Assembly: GCF_002086455.1 (NCBI RefSeq)
Contig: NZ_MVHC01000012.1
Span: forward strand, 1-64,000
Direction of reading: 5' to 3'
DNA length: 64,000 nt
From: Mycolicibacter algericus DSM 45454
GTDB taxonomy: Bacteria; Actinomycetota; Actinomycetes; Mycobacteriales; Mycobacteriaceae
Both the position numbers and the translations under genes were made by a program. Below are positions 49,065 to 58,133 of the stretch, in pieces; position 1 is the stretch's first letter, and the number at the start of each line of letters is the position of its first letter. The notes below the pieces were generated by a model that did no database searches, was not told the DNA's origin, and saw only the letters and a program-made list of their open reading frames with translations.

Positions 49065-49195
49065 GACGGGCACGTTACACCTAAGCGAACTTATAGTTAC
49101 CCCGGACATGCCGATGCGGCGCCGGGGCCTTCCTTAGAATCGGTGGTTCGTCCCGGCGTCGACCGTCGACCGCCCCAGAGCTGGAAGAGCTGCCC

Positions 49196-50230
49196 GTGCC
49201 GATGCACTCCCCCCGCCGGCCCCGCTGGCCGTTCTCCGGCCTGCTGTTGTCGCTGCTGCTGGTCACGGCGTGCTCGGCCAATCCCGTCACCGCGCCGCCG
49301 CCGACCATCCCGGCGGCGCAGCCCGCCGTCTCACCGGCGGCGTCGCAGCGCCCGGCCGGCACGGTGCGGCCGTTGCACGCTCCGGTCACCGGTGCGGTGT
49401 TCGACGCCGCGACCGGCCTGCTGGTGGTGCTGTCTCCCGGACCCGACCCGCAGGCACCCGCGAGCGTCAACCTGATCGGCGCGCCCGGCCACCCGGCGGT
49501 GGCGCTGCCCGGCCCGGCGACCGCGCTGGCCGGCGACAGCAGCGGGTTCGCCTACCTGTCCGGCCGCGGCGGCTACTTCACCGTCGACCTGCGCACCCGC
49601 CAGGCCAGCCGGGTCGACGTCGATGACGCCGCCGACGTCGATTTCACCGCGATCGCCCGGCGCAGCGACGGCACGTTGGTGTTGGGCAGTGCCGACGGCG
49701 CCGTCTATACCCTGACCGCCGACGGCTCCCGGACCGCAGAGCGGACGACGATCTTCGCCCGCGTCGATCAGATTGTGACGCAAGGCAATACCTCGATCGT
49801 GCTGGATCGCGGCCAGACGTCGGTGACCACCGTCGGCGCCGACGGGAAGCCGCAGTACGCGTTGCGCGCCGGCCAGGGCGCGACGACACTGGCCGCTGAT
49901 CCGCACGGTCCGGTGCTGGTGACCGACACCCGCGGTGGCCAGTTGCTGGTGTACGGCAGCGACCCGCTGATGCTGCGGCAGGCCTACCCGGTGCCGGAAT
50001 CCCCGTACGGGGTGGCCGGCTCGCACGGGTTCGCCTGGGTGTCGCAGACCGCGACGAACACCGTGGTCGGCTACGATCTGACCACCGGAATACCTGTGGA
50101 AAAGGTTCGATACCCGACCGTGCAGCAACCCAACACCCTGGCCTTCGACGACACGTCGGACACCCTGTACGTGGTGTCGGGCGCCGAGGCCGGAGTCCAG
50201 GTGATCGAGCACGCCACGAGGCAACGATGA
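49196..50230 (+). CDS. lppL: Lipoprotein LppL
   Basis: 344 residues, exported and lipid-anchored: signal peptide 'FSGLLLSLLLVTAC' with the lipobox VTAC, then a Pro/Ala-rich linker and repeated beta-strand units of beta-propeller type ('FTAIARRSDGTLVLGSADGAVYTL', 'TLAFDDTSDTLYVVSGAEAGVQVI'). It equals M. tuberculosis LppL (Rv2138), upstream of pyrD in the same way. Role unknown. The GTG at 49196 follows GGAAGAG by six bases; the ATG at 49202 is the alternative. Confidence 0.88.
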   Translation: MPMHSPRRPRWPFSGLLLSLLLVTACSANPVTAPPPTIPAAQPAVSPAASQRPAGTVRPLHAPVTGAVFDAATGLLVVLSPGPDPQAPASVNLIGAPGHPAVALPGPATALAGDSSGFAYLSGRGGYFTVDLRTRQASRVDVDDAADVDFTAIARRSDGTLVLGSADGAVYTLTADGSRTAERTTIFARVDQIVTQGNTSIVLDRGQTSVTTVGADGKPQYALRAGQGATTLAADPHGPVLVTDTRGGQLLVYGSDPLMLRQAYPVPESPYGVAGSHGFAWVSQTATNTVVGYDLTTGIPVEKVRYPTVQQPNTLAFDDTSDTLYVVSGAEAGVQVIEHATRQR

Positions 50231-50493
50231 CCGCGCTGCGGCCACGCCGGTTGCCCGCGAGCTGGGAATCCGAACTGTCCGATGACTACGAGTGGATTCC
50301 GCTGCGGCTGCCGCCGGAGGTCACCCGGATCGGCGCCTCGACCCGGTTGGCGATCGAAGCCGAGTATCGCGGCTGGGAGCTGACCCGGGTGCGGCTGTAT
50401 ACCGATGGGAGCAGGCGGGTGCTGTTGCGCCGCAAAAAATCTCAAATGAATGCGATCAGCGGGAACCGCTGCGTCGACCAGCCGGGGCTGTAG
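50227..50493 (+). CDS. DUF5703-family small protein
   Basis: 88 residues; '[52 protein letters not shown]' is the conserved part of the actinobacterial DUF5703 family, of unknown function. Its ATG overlaps the lppL stop (ATGA) and its stop is four bases before the pyrD start, so lppL, this gene and pyrD are one unit. The last ~14 residues are variable. Confidence 0.8.
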   Translation: MTALRPRRLPASWESELSDDYEWIPLRLPPEVTRIGASTRLAIEAEYRGWELTRVRLYTDGSRRVLLRRKKSQMNAISGNRCVDQPGL

Positions 50494-50497
50494 CCGG

Positions 50498-51565
50498 ATG
50501 GGGTGGTACGGCGCGCTGCGCCGCGCACTGTTCCTGGCACCGCCCGAACGCAGCCACACGTTCGCGTTCGCCGCGCTGCGCGGGGCCACTGCGCTGTCCC
50601 CGACGCGCCGGTTGCTGCAACGCCGGCTGGCGCCCCATGATCCGATACTGGCCAGCACGGTGTTCGGTGTGCACTTCCCCGGTCCGCTCGGGCTGGCCGC
50701 CGGGTTCGACAAGGACGGCGTCGGGCTGAAAGCCTGGGGCGCATTGGGTTTCGGTTACGCCGAGGTCGGCACCGTGACCGCGGCGCCGCAGCCGGGCAAC
50801 CCGGCGCCGCGGCTGTTCCGGCTGCCCGACGACCGCGCGCTGCTCAACCGGATGGGATTCAACAATCAGGGCGCCGGCGCGCTGGCCACCCGGCTGGCCC
50901 GCCATCACGCCGACGTGCCGATCGGCGTCAACATCGGCAAGACCAAGACCACCCCGGCCGAGGACGCGGTCGCCGACTACCGGGCCAGCGCCCGGTTGCT
51001 GGCGCCGCTGGCCGACTATCTGGTGGTCAACGTCAGCTCGCCGAACACCCCGGGGCTGCGCGATCTGCAGGCGGTCGAAGCGCTGCGGCCCATCCTGGCC
51101 GCGGTGCGTGCCGAGACCACCCGGCCGGTGCTGGTCAAGATCGCACCGGACCTGGCCGACACCGACCTGGATGCCGTCGCCGACCTGGCGGTGGAACTGG
51201 GCCTGGCCGGCATCGTGGCCACCAACACCACGGTGTCGCGCGAGGGCCTGGCCACCCCGGGGGCGGCAGACCTGGGGCCGGGCGGTATCTCCGGTCCGCC
51301 GGTGGCGCGCCGGGCGCTGGAGGTGCTGCGGCGGCTGTACGCCCGCGTCGGTGACCGGCTGGTGCTGATCAGCGTCGGCGGGATCGAGACCGCCGACGAC
51401 GCCTGGGAACGCATCACCGCCGGCGCCTCGCTGCTGCAGGGCTACACCGGGTTCATCTACGGCGGTGGCCTGTGGGCGCGCAACATCCACCACGGGCTGG
51501 CCGACCGGTTACGTGCCGGCGGGTTCGCGTCGCTGACCGAAGCGGTCGGCTCGGCCGCCCGTTAG
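50498..51565 (+). CDS. pyrD: Dihydroorotate dehydrogenase (quinone, class 2)
   Basis: Oxidises dihydroorotate to orotate in pyrimidine synthesis and passes electrons to menaquinone. The 355-residue product has a short N-terminal membrane-associating helix pair, '[11 protein letters not shown]', '[15 protein letters not shown]' (with the class 2 catalytic Ser), 'KIAPDLAD' and '[32 protein letters not shown]' for FMN. The ATG at 50498 matches the start of M. tuberculosis PyrD; an earlier start lies in the DUF5703 gene. Confidence 0.95.
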   Translation: MGWYGALRRALFLAPPERSHTFAFAALRGATALSPTRRLLQRRLAPHDPILASTVFGVHFPGPLGLAAGFDKDGVGLKAWGALGFGYAEVGTVTAAPQPGNPAPRLFRLPDDRALLNRMGFNNQGAGALATRLARHHADVPIGVNIGKTKTTPAEDAVADYRASARLLAPLADYLVVNVSSPNTPGLRDLQAVEALRPILAAVRAETTRPVLVKIAPDLADTDLDAVADLAVELGLAGIVATNTTVSREGLATPGAADLGPGGISGPPVARRALEVLRRLYARVGDRLVLISVGGIETADDAWERITAGASLLQGYTGFIYGGGLWARNIHHGLADRLRAGGFASLTEAVGSAAR

Positions 51566-51570
51566 CGCGA

Positions 51571-51622
51571 GCAGACGCGAAAGCCCCCAAATCGAGATCG
51601 AAATGGGGGCTTTCGCGTCTGC
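51571..51622. terminator. Bidirectional hairpin terminator between pyrD and PEBP gene
   Basis: GCAGACGCGAAAGCCCCCA (51571-51589) is followed 14 bases later by its exact reverse complement (51604-51622): a perfect 19-bp stem between convergent genes. No strong T-run follows; mycobacterial terminators often lack one. The GCGAGCAGACGCGAAA edge may belong to another dispersed palindrome type. Confidence 0.8.
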
Positions 51623-51637
51623 TGGCCGGGGGTGTCG

Positions 51638-52168
51638 CTACTTCTGCTCGTAGGTGCCGACGATCACCGCGCGGGCAATCGCGTGCATGAACAGGTTGAA
51701 GCCCAGGTAGGCCGGGCTGGCGTCCTCGGCCAGGTCCAGCTTCTCGGTGTCGACGGCGTGCACCGCGACGTAGTACCGGTGCGCGCCGTGCCCGGCCGGC
51801 GGGGCGGCGCCGACGTAGCGACGCATCCCGGCGTCGTTGACCAGGGTCAGCGCATCACCGGGCAGCAGGCTGCCGTCTCCGACGCCCTCGGGCAGCTCGG
51901 TGCAGGTGGCCGGCAGGTTGGCCACCGCCCAGTGCCAGAAGCCGGATGCGGTGGGCGCATCGGGGTCGTAGACGGTGACCGCGAAGCTGCGGGTCTCCTC
52001 CGGGAAGCCCGACCAGCTCAGCTGCGGGCTGGCGTCCTCGCCGCCGGCCCCCATGATCCCGCTGACCTGCGGTTTGGCCAGTGTCCCGCCGTCGGTCAGC
52101 GACGACGAGGTCAGCGTGAACGTCGGCAGCTGCGGCAGGGCGGCGTACGGGTCGGGGGCGTTGGTCAT
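51638..52168 (-). CDS. PEBP-family protein, Rv2140c-like (TB18.6)
   Basis: 176-residue phosphatidylethanolamine-binding-like protein: '[24 protein letters not shown]' with the anion-pocket Asp and His, and '[12 protein letters not shown]'. Resembles Rv2140c (TB18.6) and E. coli YbhB/YbcL. The bacterial family binds small ligands of unknown nature. It starts 21 bases after the dipeptidase stop and may share its transcript. Confidence 0.9.
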   Translation of the reverse strand: MTNAPDPYAALPQLPTFTLTSSSLTDGGTLAKPQVSGIMGAGGEDASPQLSWSGFPEETRSFAVTVYDPDAPTASGFWHWAVANLPATCTELPEGVGDGSLLPGDALTLVNDAGMRRYVGAAPPAGHGAHRYYVAVHAVDTEKLDLAEDASPAYLGFNLFMHAIARAVIVGTYEQK

Positions 52169-52189
52169 GGCTTCGTCCTCTCGTCGGGG

Positions 52190-53524
52190 TCAACAGTGTG
52201 TCAGGAAGTGGTGCAGTACGCGGGTGCCGAACTCCAGTGCGTCGACCGGAACCCGCTCGTCGACGCCGTGGAACAACGCGGAGAAATCAAGATCGGGCGG
52301 CAGCCGCAGCGGGGTGAACCCGAAGCAGCGAATACCCAATTGGGCGAACGCTTTTGCATCCGTTCCTCCGGACAGCATGTAGGGCACGGTCCGGGCGTCG
52401 GGATCGCAGGCCAGCAGCGCGGCATTCATCGCCTCGACCAGATCGCCGTCGAAGGACGTCTGCACCGGCGGCAGGTTGGTGATCCATTCGCGGGTGACGT
52501 CCGGGCCGATCAGCGCGTCGACCTCGGCCTCGAACGCCGCCTGACGGCCGGGCAGCACCCGGCAGTCCAGCACCGCCTCGGCCGTCGCGGGGATCACGTT
52601 GGCCTTGTAGCCGGCCTGCAGCATGGTCGGGGTCGCGGTGTCACGCAGGGTGGCGTTGACGATGCGGGCGATCGGCCCCAGCTTCTCGATCATCCCCTCC
52701 AGGTCCGGTGAATCGACGTCGATGGCATGCCCGGTCTCCTCGGCGACCGCGGCCAGGAACTGCTCGACGGCCTCGGTGAGCACCAACGGGAACCGGTGTC
52801 TGCCCAGTCGGGCCACCGCCTCGGTCAGGATGGTGACGGCATTGTCGTCGTTGATCATCGACCCGTGCCCGGCGCGGCCGTGGGCGCGCAACCGCATCCA
52901 GCACAGCCCCTTCTCCGCGGTCTCGATCAGATAGAGCCGGCGTTCTCCCCCGTCACGACGCGGCACCGTCAGCGAGAAGCCGCCGACCTCGCCGATGGCC
53001 TCGGTGACCCCGGCGAACAAATCCGGCCGGTTCTCCACCAGCCAGTGCGCGCCGTACTTGCCGCCGGCCTCCTCGTCGGCCAGGAACGCGAACACCAGGT
53101 CGCGCGGCGGGGTGATGCCGGCGCGGGCCAGGTGGCGGGCCACCGCGATCATCATGCCGACCATGTCCTTCATGTCGACCGCGCCGCGGCCCCACACGTA
53201 GCCGTCGGTGATCGCGCCGGAGAACGGGTGCACGCTCCACTCGCTCGCCTCGGCGGGCACCACGTCGAGGTGGCCGTGGATCAACAGTGCTCCGCGGGAC
53301 GGATCGCTGCCCTTCAGGCGGGTGAAGACGTTTCCCCGGCCCGGCGCTCCGGACTCGAGGTATTCGGTCTCATAACCGGCTTCCTCGAGCTGGGCGGCCA
53401 CCCACCGGGCGCACTCGGCTTCACCCTTGGTGGTTTCGGGCTCGCCGGTGTTGGAAGTGTCGAACCGGATGAGCGCACTGACCAGTTCGACCACTTCGTC
53501 GGCAGGATCGGGACAGACCGTCAC
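52190..53524 (-). CDS. M20-family metallopeptidase, Rv2141c-like
   Basis: 444 residues of the M20 dipeptidase/deacylase family. Di-zinc ligands: 'LIHGHLDVVPA' (His, Asp), 'GRGAVDMKD' bridging Asp, 'ADEEAGGKYG' general-base Glu and ligand Glu, and the late 'LFHGVDERVP' His. A lid domain with 'KANVIPATAEAVLDCRVLPG' occupies the middle. The substrate is probably a dipeptide or N-acyl amino acid. GTG at 53524 (VTVCPDP) after GGAAAGG; homology starts here. Confidence 0.9.
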   Translation of the reverse strand: MTVCPDPADEVVELVSALIRFDTSNTGEPETTKGEAECARWVAAQLEEAGYETEYLESGAPGRGNVFTRLKGSDPSRGALLIHGHLDVVPAEASEWSVHPFSGAITDGYVWGRGAVDMKDMVGMMIAVARHLARAGITPPRDLVFAFLADEEAGGKYGAHWLVENRPDLFAGVTEAIGEVGGFSLTVPRRDGGERRLYLIETAEKGLCWMRLRAHGRAGHGSMINDDNAVTILTEAVARLGRHRFPLVLTEAVEQFLAAVAEETGHAIDVDSPDLEGMIEKLGPIARIVNATLRDTATPTMLQAGYKANVIPATAEAVLDCRVLPGRQAAFEAEVDALIGPDVTREWITNLPPVQTSFDGDLVEAMNAALLACDPDARTVPYMLSGGTDAKAFAQLGIRCFGFTPLRLPPDLDFSALFHGVDERVPVDALEFGTRVLHHFLTHC

Positions 53525-53637
53525 AGTTACCTTTCCTACCACTTCGCCGTAACGCCCACGGATGGCACCGCGCGGGCTGGGTTTGGGTCCGGCGATCGGC
53601 ATCCGTTAGCCTTAGCTGCCCGGCCCGAGCCGGGTCG

Positions 53638-53723
53638 GTCCGAGTGGCGGAATGGCAGACGCGCTAGCTTGAGGTGCTAGTGCCCTATTAACGGGCGTGG
53701 GGGTTCAAGTCCCCCCTCGGACA
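53638..53723 (+). tRNA. tRNA-Leu (GAG anticodon)
   Basis: 86 bases folding as a class II tRNA: acceptor GTCCGAG (53638-53644) with CTCGGAC (53716-53722) and discriminator A; anticodon stem CTAGC/GCTAG with loop TTGAGGT, giving GAG, which reads CUC/CUU; a long variable arm of the leucine type ('TGCCCTATTAACGGGCG'); T-arm GGGGGTTCAAGTCCCCC. The CCA end is not encoded. M. tuberculosis has the parDE2 genes near this position. Confidence 0.95.
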
Positions 53724-53831
53724 CCGCGTGCGATGAGTCGCTTCCGCGTTTCGAAGCCACCAGCCTCCGCGACGAGGCAGTTGCCCGGCCAGCAGCGACA
53801 ATGTGTTCAGCGTCGTAGGCTCGATAAGGAC

Positions 53832-54512
53832 ATGACTCGTCCAAGCCGCTCGAACCAGACGTCGGCTCGCACCTTCCGCGACCGCCGTGACGCCGGCCGG
53901 GCGCTGGCCGAACGGCTGGCTGACTACCGCGACGCCGACGGCCTGCTGGTGCTGGGTCTGGCCCGCGGCGGGGTTCCGGTCGGATGGGAGGTCGCAGCGG
54001 CGCTCAACGCGCCGCTGGACGTGTTCCTGGTCCGCAAGCTCGGTGTGCCGCAGCAGCCCGAGCTGGCGATGGGCGCGCTGGCCGGCGGGCAGGTGGTGAT
54101 GAACGACCAGGTGCTCAGCAGCCTGGGTATCGGCGGCGCCGATGTGCAGTCGGTGATCGACCGCGAATCAGCCGAACTGCGCCGCCGCGAACACGCCTAC
54201 CGCGGCGACCGGCCACCTGCCGACCTGCACGGCCGGGTGGTGATCTTGGTCGACGACGGCATCGCGACCGGAGCAAGCGTGCTGGCGGCGGTGCGGGCGG
54301 TGCAGTCGGCCGAACCGGCCCGCACTGTCGTCGCGGTACCGGTCGGCCCGCTCTCGGCGTGCCGCAAGATCGCCCAAGAGGCCGACGACGTCGTGTGCGC
54401 GACGATGCCGGACTCGTTCGACGCGGTTGGCCAGGCCTATCTCGACTTCCGTCAGGTCAGCGACGACGAAGTACGGGACCTGCTGGCCACACCGACCACC
54501 ACTGCGAGTTAG
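53832..54512 (+). CDS. Phosphoribosyltransferase, Rv2143-like
   Basis: 226-residue type I PRTase: the PRPP loop '[22 protein letters not shown]' around 138-159, and '[33 protein letters not shown]' near the N-terminus. The family is widespread and substrate-unassigned. ATG at 53832 follows ATAAGGA. Shorter than the annotated Rv2143 (about 352 residues), so part of that protein has no counterpart here. The 3' end overlaps the convergent Rv2144c-like gene by four bases. Confidence 0.82.
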   Translation: MTRPSRSNQTSARTFRDRRDAGRALAERLADYRDADGLLVLGLARGGVPVGWEVAAALNAPLDVFLVRKLGVPQQPELAMGALAGGQVVMNDQVLSSLGIGGADVQSVIDRESAELRRREHAYRGDRPPADLHGRVVILVDDGIATGASVLAAVRAVQSAEPARTVVAVPVGPLSACRKIAQEADDVVCATMPDSFDAVGQAYLDFRQVSDDEVRDLLATPTTTAS

Positions 54513-54859
54513 TCCGCAGGGTGCGCGACCGGCTCCTCGTCGGCCGTCTCCTCGGCCGCCTCCTCGTCGTAGTCCGCGACAACCGCCTCGTCGGCTGCTT
54601 CGGCCGCCTCGGACGTCTCGGCCGCCGCTTCGTCGTCCTCGTCGACGACGGCGTCCGAATCTCCGGGTTCCTCACCCGGCTCCGGAGCCGGGGGCCGACT
54701 GCCGCGGCGACGTTCCCGCAGCGCGTCGACAATCAGCAACAGCACACCCAGCAAGCTCGCGACAATGCATACCCACGCCACCAACGCATTACTGGTGACC
54801 ACGGCGAACACCAACGCAGCAAGCCCTATTGCCGCCAATACCAGTGCAATGATCAGCAT
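54509..54859 (-). CDS. Membrane protein with acidic tail, Rv2144c-like
   Basis: 116 residues: two N-terminal helices ('[47 protein letters not shown]') and a basic hinge 'RERRRG', then a Glu/Ala-rich cytoplasmic tail of about 65 residues. Matches Rv2144c by position, next to wag31. Function unknown; the location beside wag31 suggests a link with the cell envelope. Confidence 0.82.
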   Translation of the reverse strand: MLIIALVLAAIGLAALVFAVVTSNALVAWVCIVASLLGVLLLIVDALRERRRGSRPPAPEPGEEPGDSDAVVDEDDEAAAETSEAAEAADEAVVADYDEEAAEETADEEPVAHPAD

Positions 54860-54924
54860 CGATTCACCTCCCGCCCGAGGAGCAGACTACTCGATTCCCA
54901 GGTACGGCGGTTCGGTTCTGGGGC

Positions 54925-55725
54925 TCAGTTCGTCCCGCGGTTGAAATGGTTGAACCCGCCGCCGTCGCTGGCTGCGCTGGTGTCGACCGGTGCCGCCGAG
55001 CCCCGCTGGCCCAACTCCTCGAGCTGGGATTCCAGGTAGGTCTTGAGCCGGGTGCGGTACTCACGCTCGAAGGTGCGCAACTGTTCCAGGCGGCCTTCCA
55101 GCACGGTGCGCTGCTGGTTGATCGTGCCCATGATCTCGGAATGCTTGCGTTCGGCGTCGGCTTGCAGCGCATCGGCCTTCTCCTGGGCTTGGCGCAGCTG
55201 GGTCTCGGAACGCGTCTGCGCATCGGCCAGCATGGCGTCAGCACGCTGCCGGGCGTCGGCGACGGTCGTCTCGGCGGTTTGCCGTGCCTCACTGAGGATC
55301 TGGTCGGCGTTGGCACGGGCGTCGGCCATCAGCTTCTCGGACTCGGCCCGGGCGGTACCGGTCAGCCGGTCGGCGGTGTCCTGAGCCAGGCTCAGCACGC
55401 GGGCCGCTTTGAGGTGCTGGTCTTCGGTGGGGGGCTCCGGCGCGGCGGCGGCGACCGGCTGCGGCGCCGACGGCTCGGGAGACGGCTCGTAGACCGGGAT
55501 CGCGGTGGTGGGCTGCTGGCCGCCGCCACCGGCGCGGGCCGCGGCGAGCTCCTGGTCGAGTTCGCTGACCCGCTGGCGCAGGTCTGCGTTCTCCTCGATG
55601 AGGCGGGTCAGTTCGCCTTCCACGAGGTCGAGAAAGGCGTCGACCTCGTCCTCGTTGTAGCCGCGCTTCCCGATGGGTGGTTTGCTGAACGCGACGTTGT
55701 GCACGTCTGCCGGTGTTAGTGGCAT
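54925..55725 (-). CDS. wag31: Wag31/DivIVA polar growth protein
   Basis: DivIVA homologue that marks the poles and directs polar growth. 266 residues: N-terminal lipid-binding domain ('[42 protein letters not shown]'), a linker with Thr/Pro near 70-80 (the region phosphorylated by PknA at Thr 73 in M. tuberculosis), and a long coiled coil (about 105-245). Ends 'NHFNRGTN'. Upstream is a 367-base gap to the divergent hemerythrin-like gene. Confidence 0.96.
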   Translation of the reverse strand: MPLTPADVHNVAFSKPPIGKRGYNEDEVDAFLDLVEGELTRLIEENADLRQRVSELDQELAAARAGGGGQQPTTAIPVYEPSPEPSAPQPVAAAAPEPPTEDQHLKAARVLSLAQDTADRLTGTARAESEKLMADARANADQILSEARQTAETTVADARQRADAMLADAQTRSETQLRQAQEKADALQADAERKHSEIMGTINQQRTVLEGRLEQLRTFEREYRTRLKTYLESQLEELGQRGSAAPVDTSAASDGGGFNHFNRGTN

Positions 55726-56092
55726 GGTCTGCCCCCTTGAGTCAGGTAGTTAGCACCGATCGGGCAAGTCTAGGTCGACCGGGAATACGCTAGCCGTGTA
55801 GTAACTGCCGTCCATCCTGTCACATCAGGAGCTGGGCTCGGCAATGAGAATGATATTAAGAGCGAATTTCAAATTGCTGCCACAGAAGTCACGTTTCGGC
55901 AAACACAACTGATGACGGCGTTCGCCGATCGCTGCCGGTAGAGCGGTCCCGGATCCGGGTCGTATCCCGGACCCGCGGTCTACCGGGCCGGCCACCCGGG
56001 CCGTATTATCTACAAGGCCTACCCGTAAATATTGAGGGTAGGTGGCCTGGAAGGCCGACGCAGGTGACGACCAATCGGAAGGACTCTCGAGG
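55726..56092. other. 367-base gap between wag31 and hemerythrin-like gene
   Basis: Divergent promoter region with no gene. It holds an AT-rich stretch (about 55841-55880), a GC-rich hairpin at about 55936-55975 (GGATCCGGG with CCCGGACCC), and a palindrome at 56019-56041. Weak open frames through it have no homology. Confidence 0.5.
56019..56041. promoter_or_regulatory. Palindrome upstream of hemerythrin-like gene
   Basis: CTACCC-N11-GGGTAG with an AT-rich centre (GTAAATATTGA), 52 bases before the ATG at 56093. Flanking AGGCC and GGCCT extend the symmetry. The size and AT-rich core fit a regulator's operator overlapping the promoter, perhaps one responding to nitric oxide or oxygen; no known box was matched. 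Confidence 0.5.
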
Positions 56093-56893
56093 ATGACAAC
56101 CAACGACGTGGTCGTGGCGACCAGCGCGGCGGATTCAGCCGCCGTCGATGACGTACGGTCCGCCTACGCCGAGCTGCTCGGCCGCCAGGCCGCGCTCGGG
56201 GCGGCGGTGTTCGCCGCGGTGGGCACGGCCGGTCCGGCATTCGACGACGCCCACCGCACGGTGCAGGCGTTCATCGAGCAAGCGGTGCGGCCACAGCTGC
56301 AGGCAGCGGTGGAACTGATCTATCCGGCCGCAGCCGGTGTCGAGCGGTCACGGCTGCTGATCGAGGGGCTGCTCGGCGAGACCCACCTGATCGAGCAGGC
56401 CGCGGCGCGCATCGCCCGTGACACCGACCGGGTACAGATCGCCGCGCACGTCGAGGCGCTGCGGGTGCTGCTGGAGGCACTGCTGGGCAAGGTCGCCGAC
56501 CTGCTGCTGCCCGCGCTCGCGGAGGCCAGCGGCGTCGCGCTGGCCGATTTGGCCGCCCAGCTGCCGGCGATCCCCACCGAGCTGGGCGCCCCCGCTCAGG
56601 CCCCCGGGCCGGCCGCCCACGGCCACGGTCACGGCCACGGCGGTTGCGGCTGCGGCGAAGAGGACGAGGAGATGCCCGAGCTCGACGTGCGCGAGATCCC
56701 GCACGCTATCCGGCACGCGACGGTGTTCGGGGCCTTCGATGCGGTTCCGGCGGGCGGCTCGATGCTGCTGGTGGCGCCGCACGATCCGATCCCGCTGCTG
56801 CACCAGCTCGCCGAGCGCAGCGGTGGCCGGCTGGCCGTCGGTTACGAGGAGCGTGGCCCGGAGGCGTGGCGGTTGCGGCTGACCCGGGTCTGA
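56093..56893 (+). CDS. Degenerate hemerythrin-like domain plus DUF2249 protein
   Basis: 266 residues. Residues 20-165 form a four-helix hemerythrin-like domain, but most expected His are replaced ('FIEQAVRPQLQAAVELIYPA' where HxxxE-type ligands belong), so iron binding there is doubtful. A linker with HGHGHGHGGCGCG (about 175-187) could bind a metal. The C-terminal DUF2249 domain ('LDVREIPHAIRHATVFGAFDAVPAGGSMLLVAPHDP') is intact; such domains occur in nitric-oxide and oxygen response proteins. The start follows a weak GGA run. Confidence 0.8.
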   Translation: MTTNDVVVATSAADSAAVDDVRSAYAELLGRQAALGAAVFAAVGTAGPAFDDAHRTVQAFIEQAVRPQLQAAVELIYPAAAGVERSRLLIEGLLGETHLIEQAAARIARDTDRVQIAAHVEALRVLLEALLGKVADLLLPALAEASGVALADLAAQLPAIPTELGAPAQAPGPAAHGHGHGHGGCGCGEEDEEMPELDVREIPHAIRHATVFGAFDAVPAGGSMLLVAPHDPIPLLHQLAERSGGRLAVGYEERGPEAWRLRLTRV

Positions 56894-56899
56894 TGACGC

Positions 56900-56936
56900 C
56901 CGGGGTGGCCCGGCACCCGAATCCGGGTCACCCCGG
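56900..56936. terminator. Bidirectional hairpin terminator
   Basis: CCGGGGTG (56900-56907) with CACCCCGG (56929-56936), and inside it CCCGG (56909-56913) with CCGGG (56923-56927), around a nine-base loop. It lies between the convergent hemerythrin-like gene and yggT, six bases after the first stop. Confidence 0.8.
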
Positions 56937-56953
56937 CGCTTGGCCGCCGTTGC

Positions 56954-57244
56954 TCACGCGGCGTGCTGGATCGCCAGTTCCATCCCGATGAACGCGATCA
57001 GCAGCAGCACCATGATCGACAGGTCGATGCGCACCGCACCGATGGTCAACTGCGGTATCAACCGCCGCAGCAGCTTCACGGGCGGATCGGTGATGCTCAT
57101 GATCAGCTCCAGGATCACCACGGTGGCGCCGCGCGGGTGCCAGTCCCGGCTGAACGAGCGGACGAACTCGATGACGATCCGAGCGATCAACAACAGCCAG
57201 AAAGCAAACAGCGCGATAGCGAGAATCGTGAAGAACAGCGCCAA
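56954..57244 (-). CDS. YggT-family membrane protein, Rv2146c-like
   Basis: 96 residues with two membrane helices ('FTILAIALFAFWLLLIARIVIEFV' and 'DLSIMVLLLIAFIGMELAIQ') and the conserved YggT loop 'VIILELIMSITDPPVKLLRRLIPQL'. The family accompanies sepF and wag31 in actinobacteria and Gram-positives and affects cell division or osmotic balance. It follows sepF by 73 bases. Confidence 0.9.
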   Translation of the reverse strand: MALFFTILAIALFAFWLLLIARIVIEFVRSFSRDWHPRGATVVILELIMSITDPPVKLLRRLIPQLTIGAVRIDLSIMVLLLIAFIGMELAIQHAA

Positions 57245-57316
57245 CGGAATGCGACCTTACTGACGAGGGTGTGCCCGCATCAGCATCGCGCTGACCGGCC
57301 CGACTGTCGCCCCAGC

Positions 57317-57979
57317 CTACCGATAGGCGTAGAAGCCGGTTTCGGCGATGCGGCGACGCTCCTCGGGCGTCACGTCGACGTCGGCCGGCGACAGCAGGAA
57401 CACCTTGGTCGCGACCTTGTCGAACGAGCCACGCAGGGCGAATGCCAGACCCGCCGCGAAGTCGACCAACCGCTTGGCGTCGGCGTTGTCCATCGACACC
57501 AGATCCATGATCACCGGGGTGCCGTCGCGGAACCGCTCACCGATGGTGCGGGCCTCGCTGTAGTCCTTGGGGCGCAACGTGGTGATCTTCGACAGCGGAC
57601 TGCTCTCGTCGAACATCATCGCCATCCGGCGCGGGTCCATCGCCAGGGCGCCGCGGGTGGAACCGCGCAGCGAGGCGAACCGCGAACGCTCGAAGTCGCG
57701 GGGCCGGTCGAAGTCGCGGCCCCGGTACCGCGGGTCATCGTCGTAGCCGCCCCGGTAGCCAGCCGGCGCCTCGTCGTACTCGCGACCGTCGAATCGTTCG
57801 TCGTAGCGACCGTCGGAGCGACCCGCGACCCGGTCGAAGACGTCCTCGGAGAACCGCTCCCCCCGGGGTGCGTAGTCGCGCGACGAGGCGCGCTCATCGC
57901 CGTCGTCGTAGTAGTCGTCGTCGTAGTCCTCCATAGGAGCCATCCCGAAGTAGGCCTTGACCTTGTGGAGTGTGCTCAT
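57317..57979 (-). CDS. sepF: Cell division protein SepF
   Basis: Membrane anchor for FtsZ in actinobacteria. 220 residues: N-terminal amphipathic helix ('[15 protein letters not shown]'), a long Asp/Tyr/Arg-rich disordered region, and the conserved C-terminal SepF core ('[58 protein letters not shown]') that binds the FtsZ tail. Another ATG one codon earlier (57982) is possible. Usually yggS lies between sepF and pgeF; it is missing here. Confidence 0.95.
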   Translation of the reverse strand: MSTLHKVKAYFGMAPMEDYDDDYYDDGDERASSRDYAPRGERFSEDVFDRVAGRSDGRYDERFDGREYDEAPAGYRGGYDDDPRYRGRDFDRPRDFERSRFASLRGSTRGALAMDPRRMAMMFDESSPLSKITTLRPKDYSEARTIGERFRDGTPVIMDLVSMDNADAKRLVDFAAGLAFALRGSFDKVATKVFLLSPADVDVTPEERRRIAETGFYAYR

Positions 57980-58133
57980 CATTGGACCCTTCTCTGATGA
58001 CTGTGATGAAGGTGTGACTGAAGTGACTAATTATGGTGACGGTAATGGCCGAGTGCGCCGTGGCGCGGCAACGACACGCGGACAGGCGCAACCGGTTTCA
58101 CGGTCGCTCCGCCGGCGCCCCGGTACCGCCGGC

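Noticed and set aside
55836..55890. Possible IdeR- or DosR-type box in the AT-rich part upstream of the hemerythrin-like gene
   Set aside because: Neither the IdeR nor the DosR consensus is matched; only AT-richness was suggestive.
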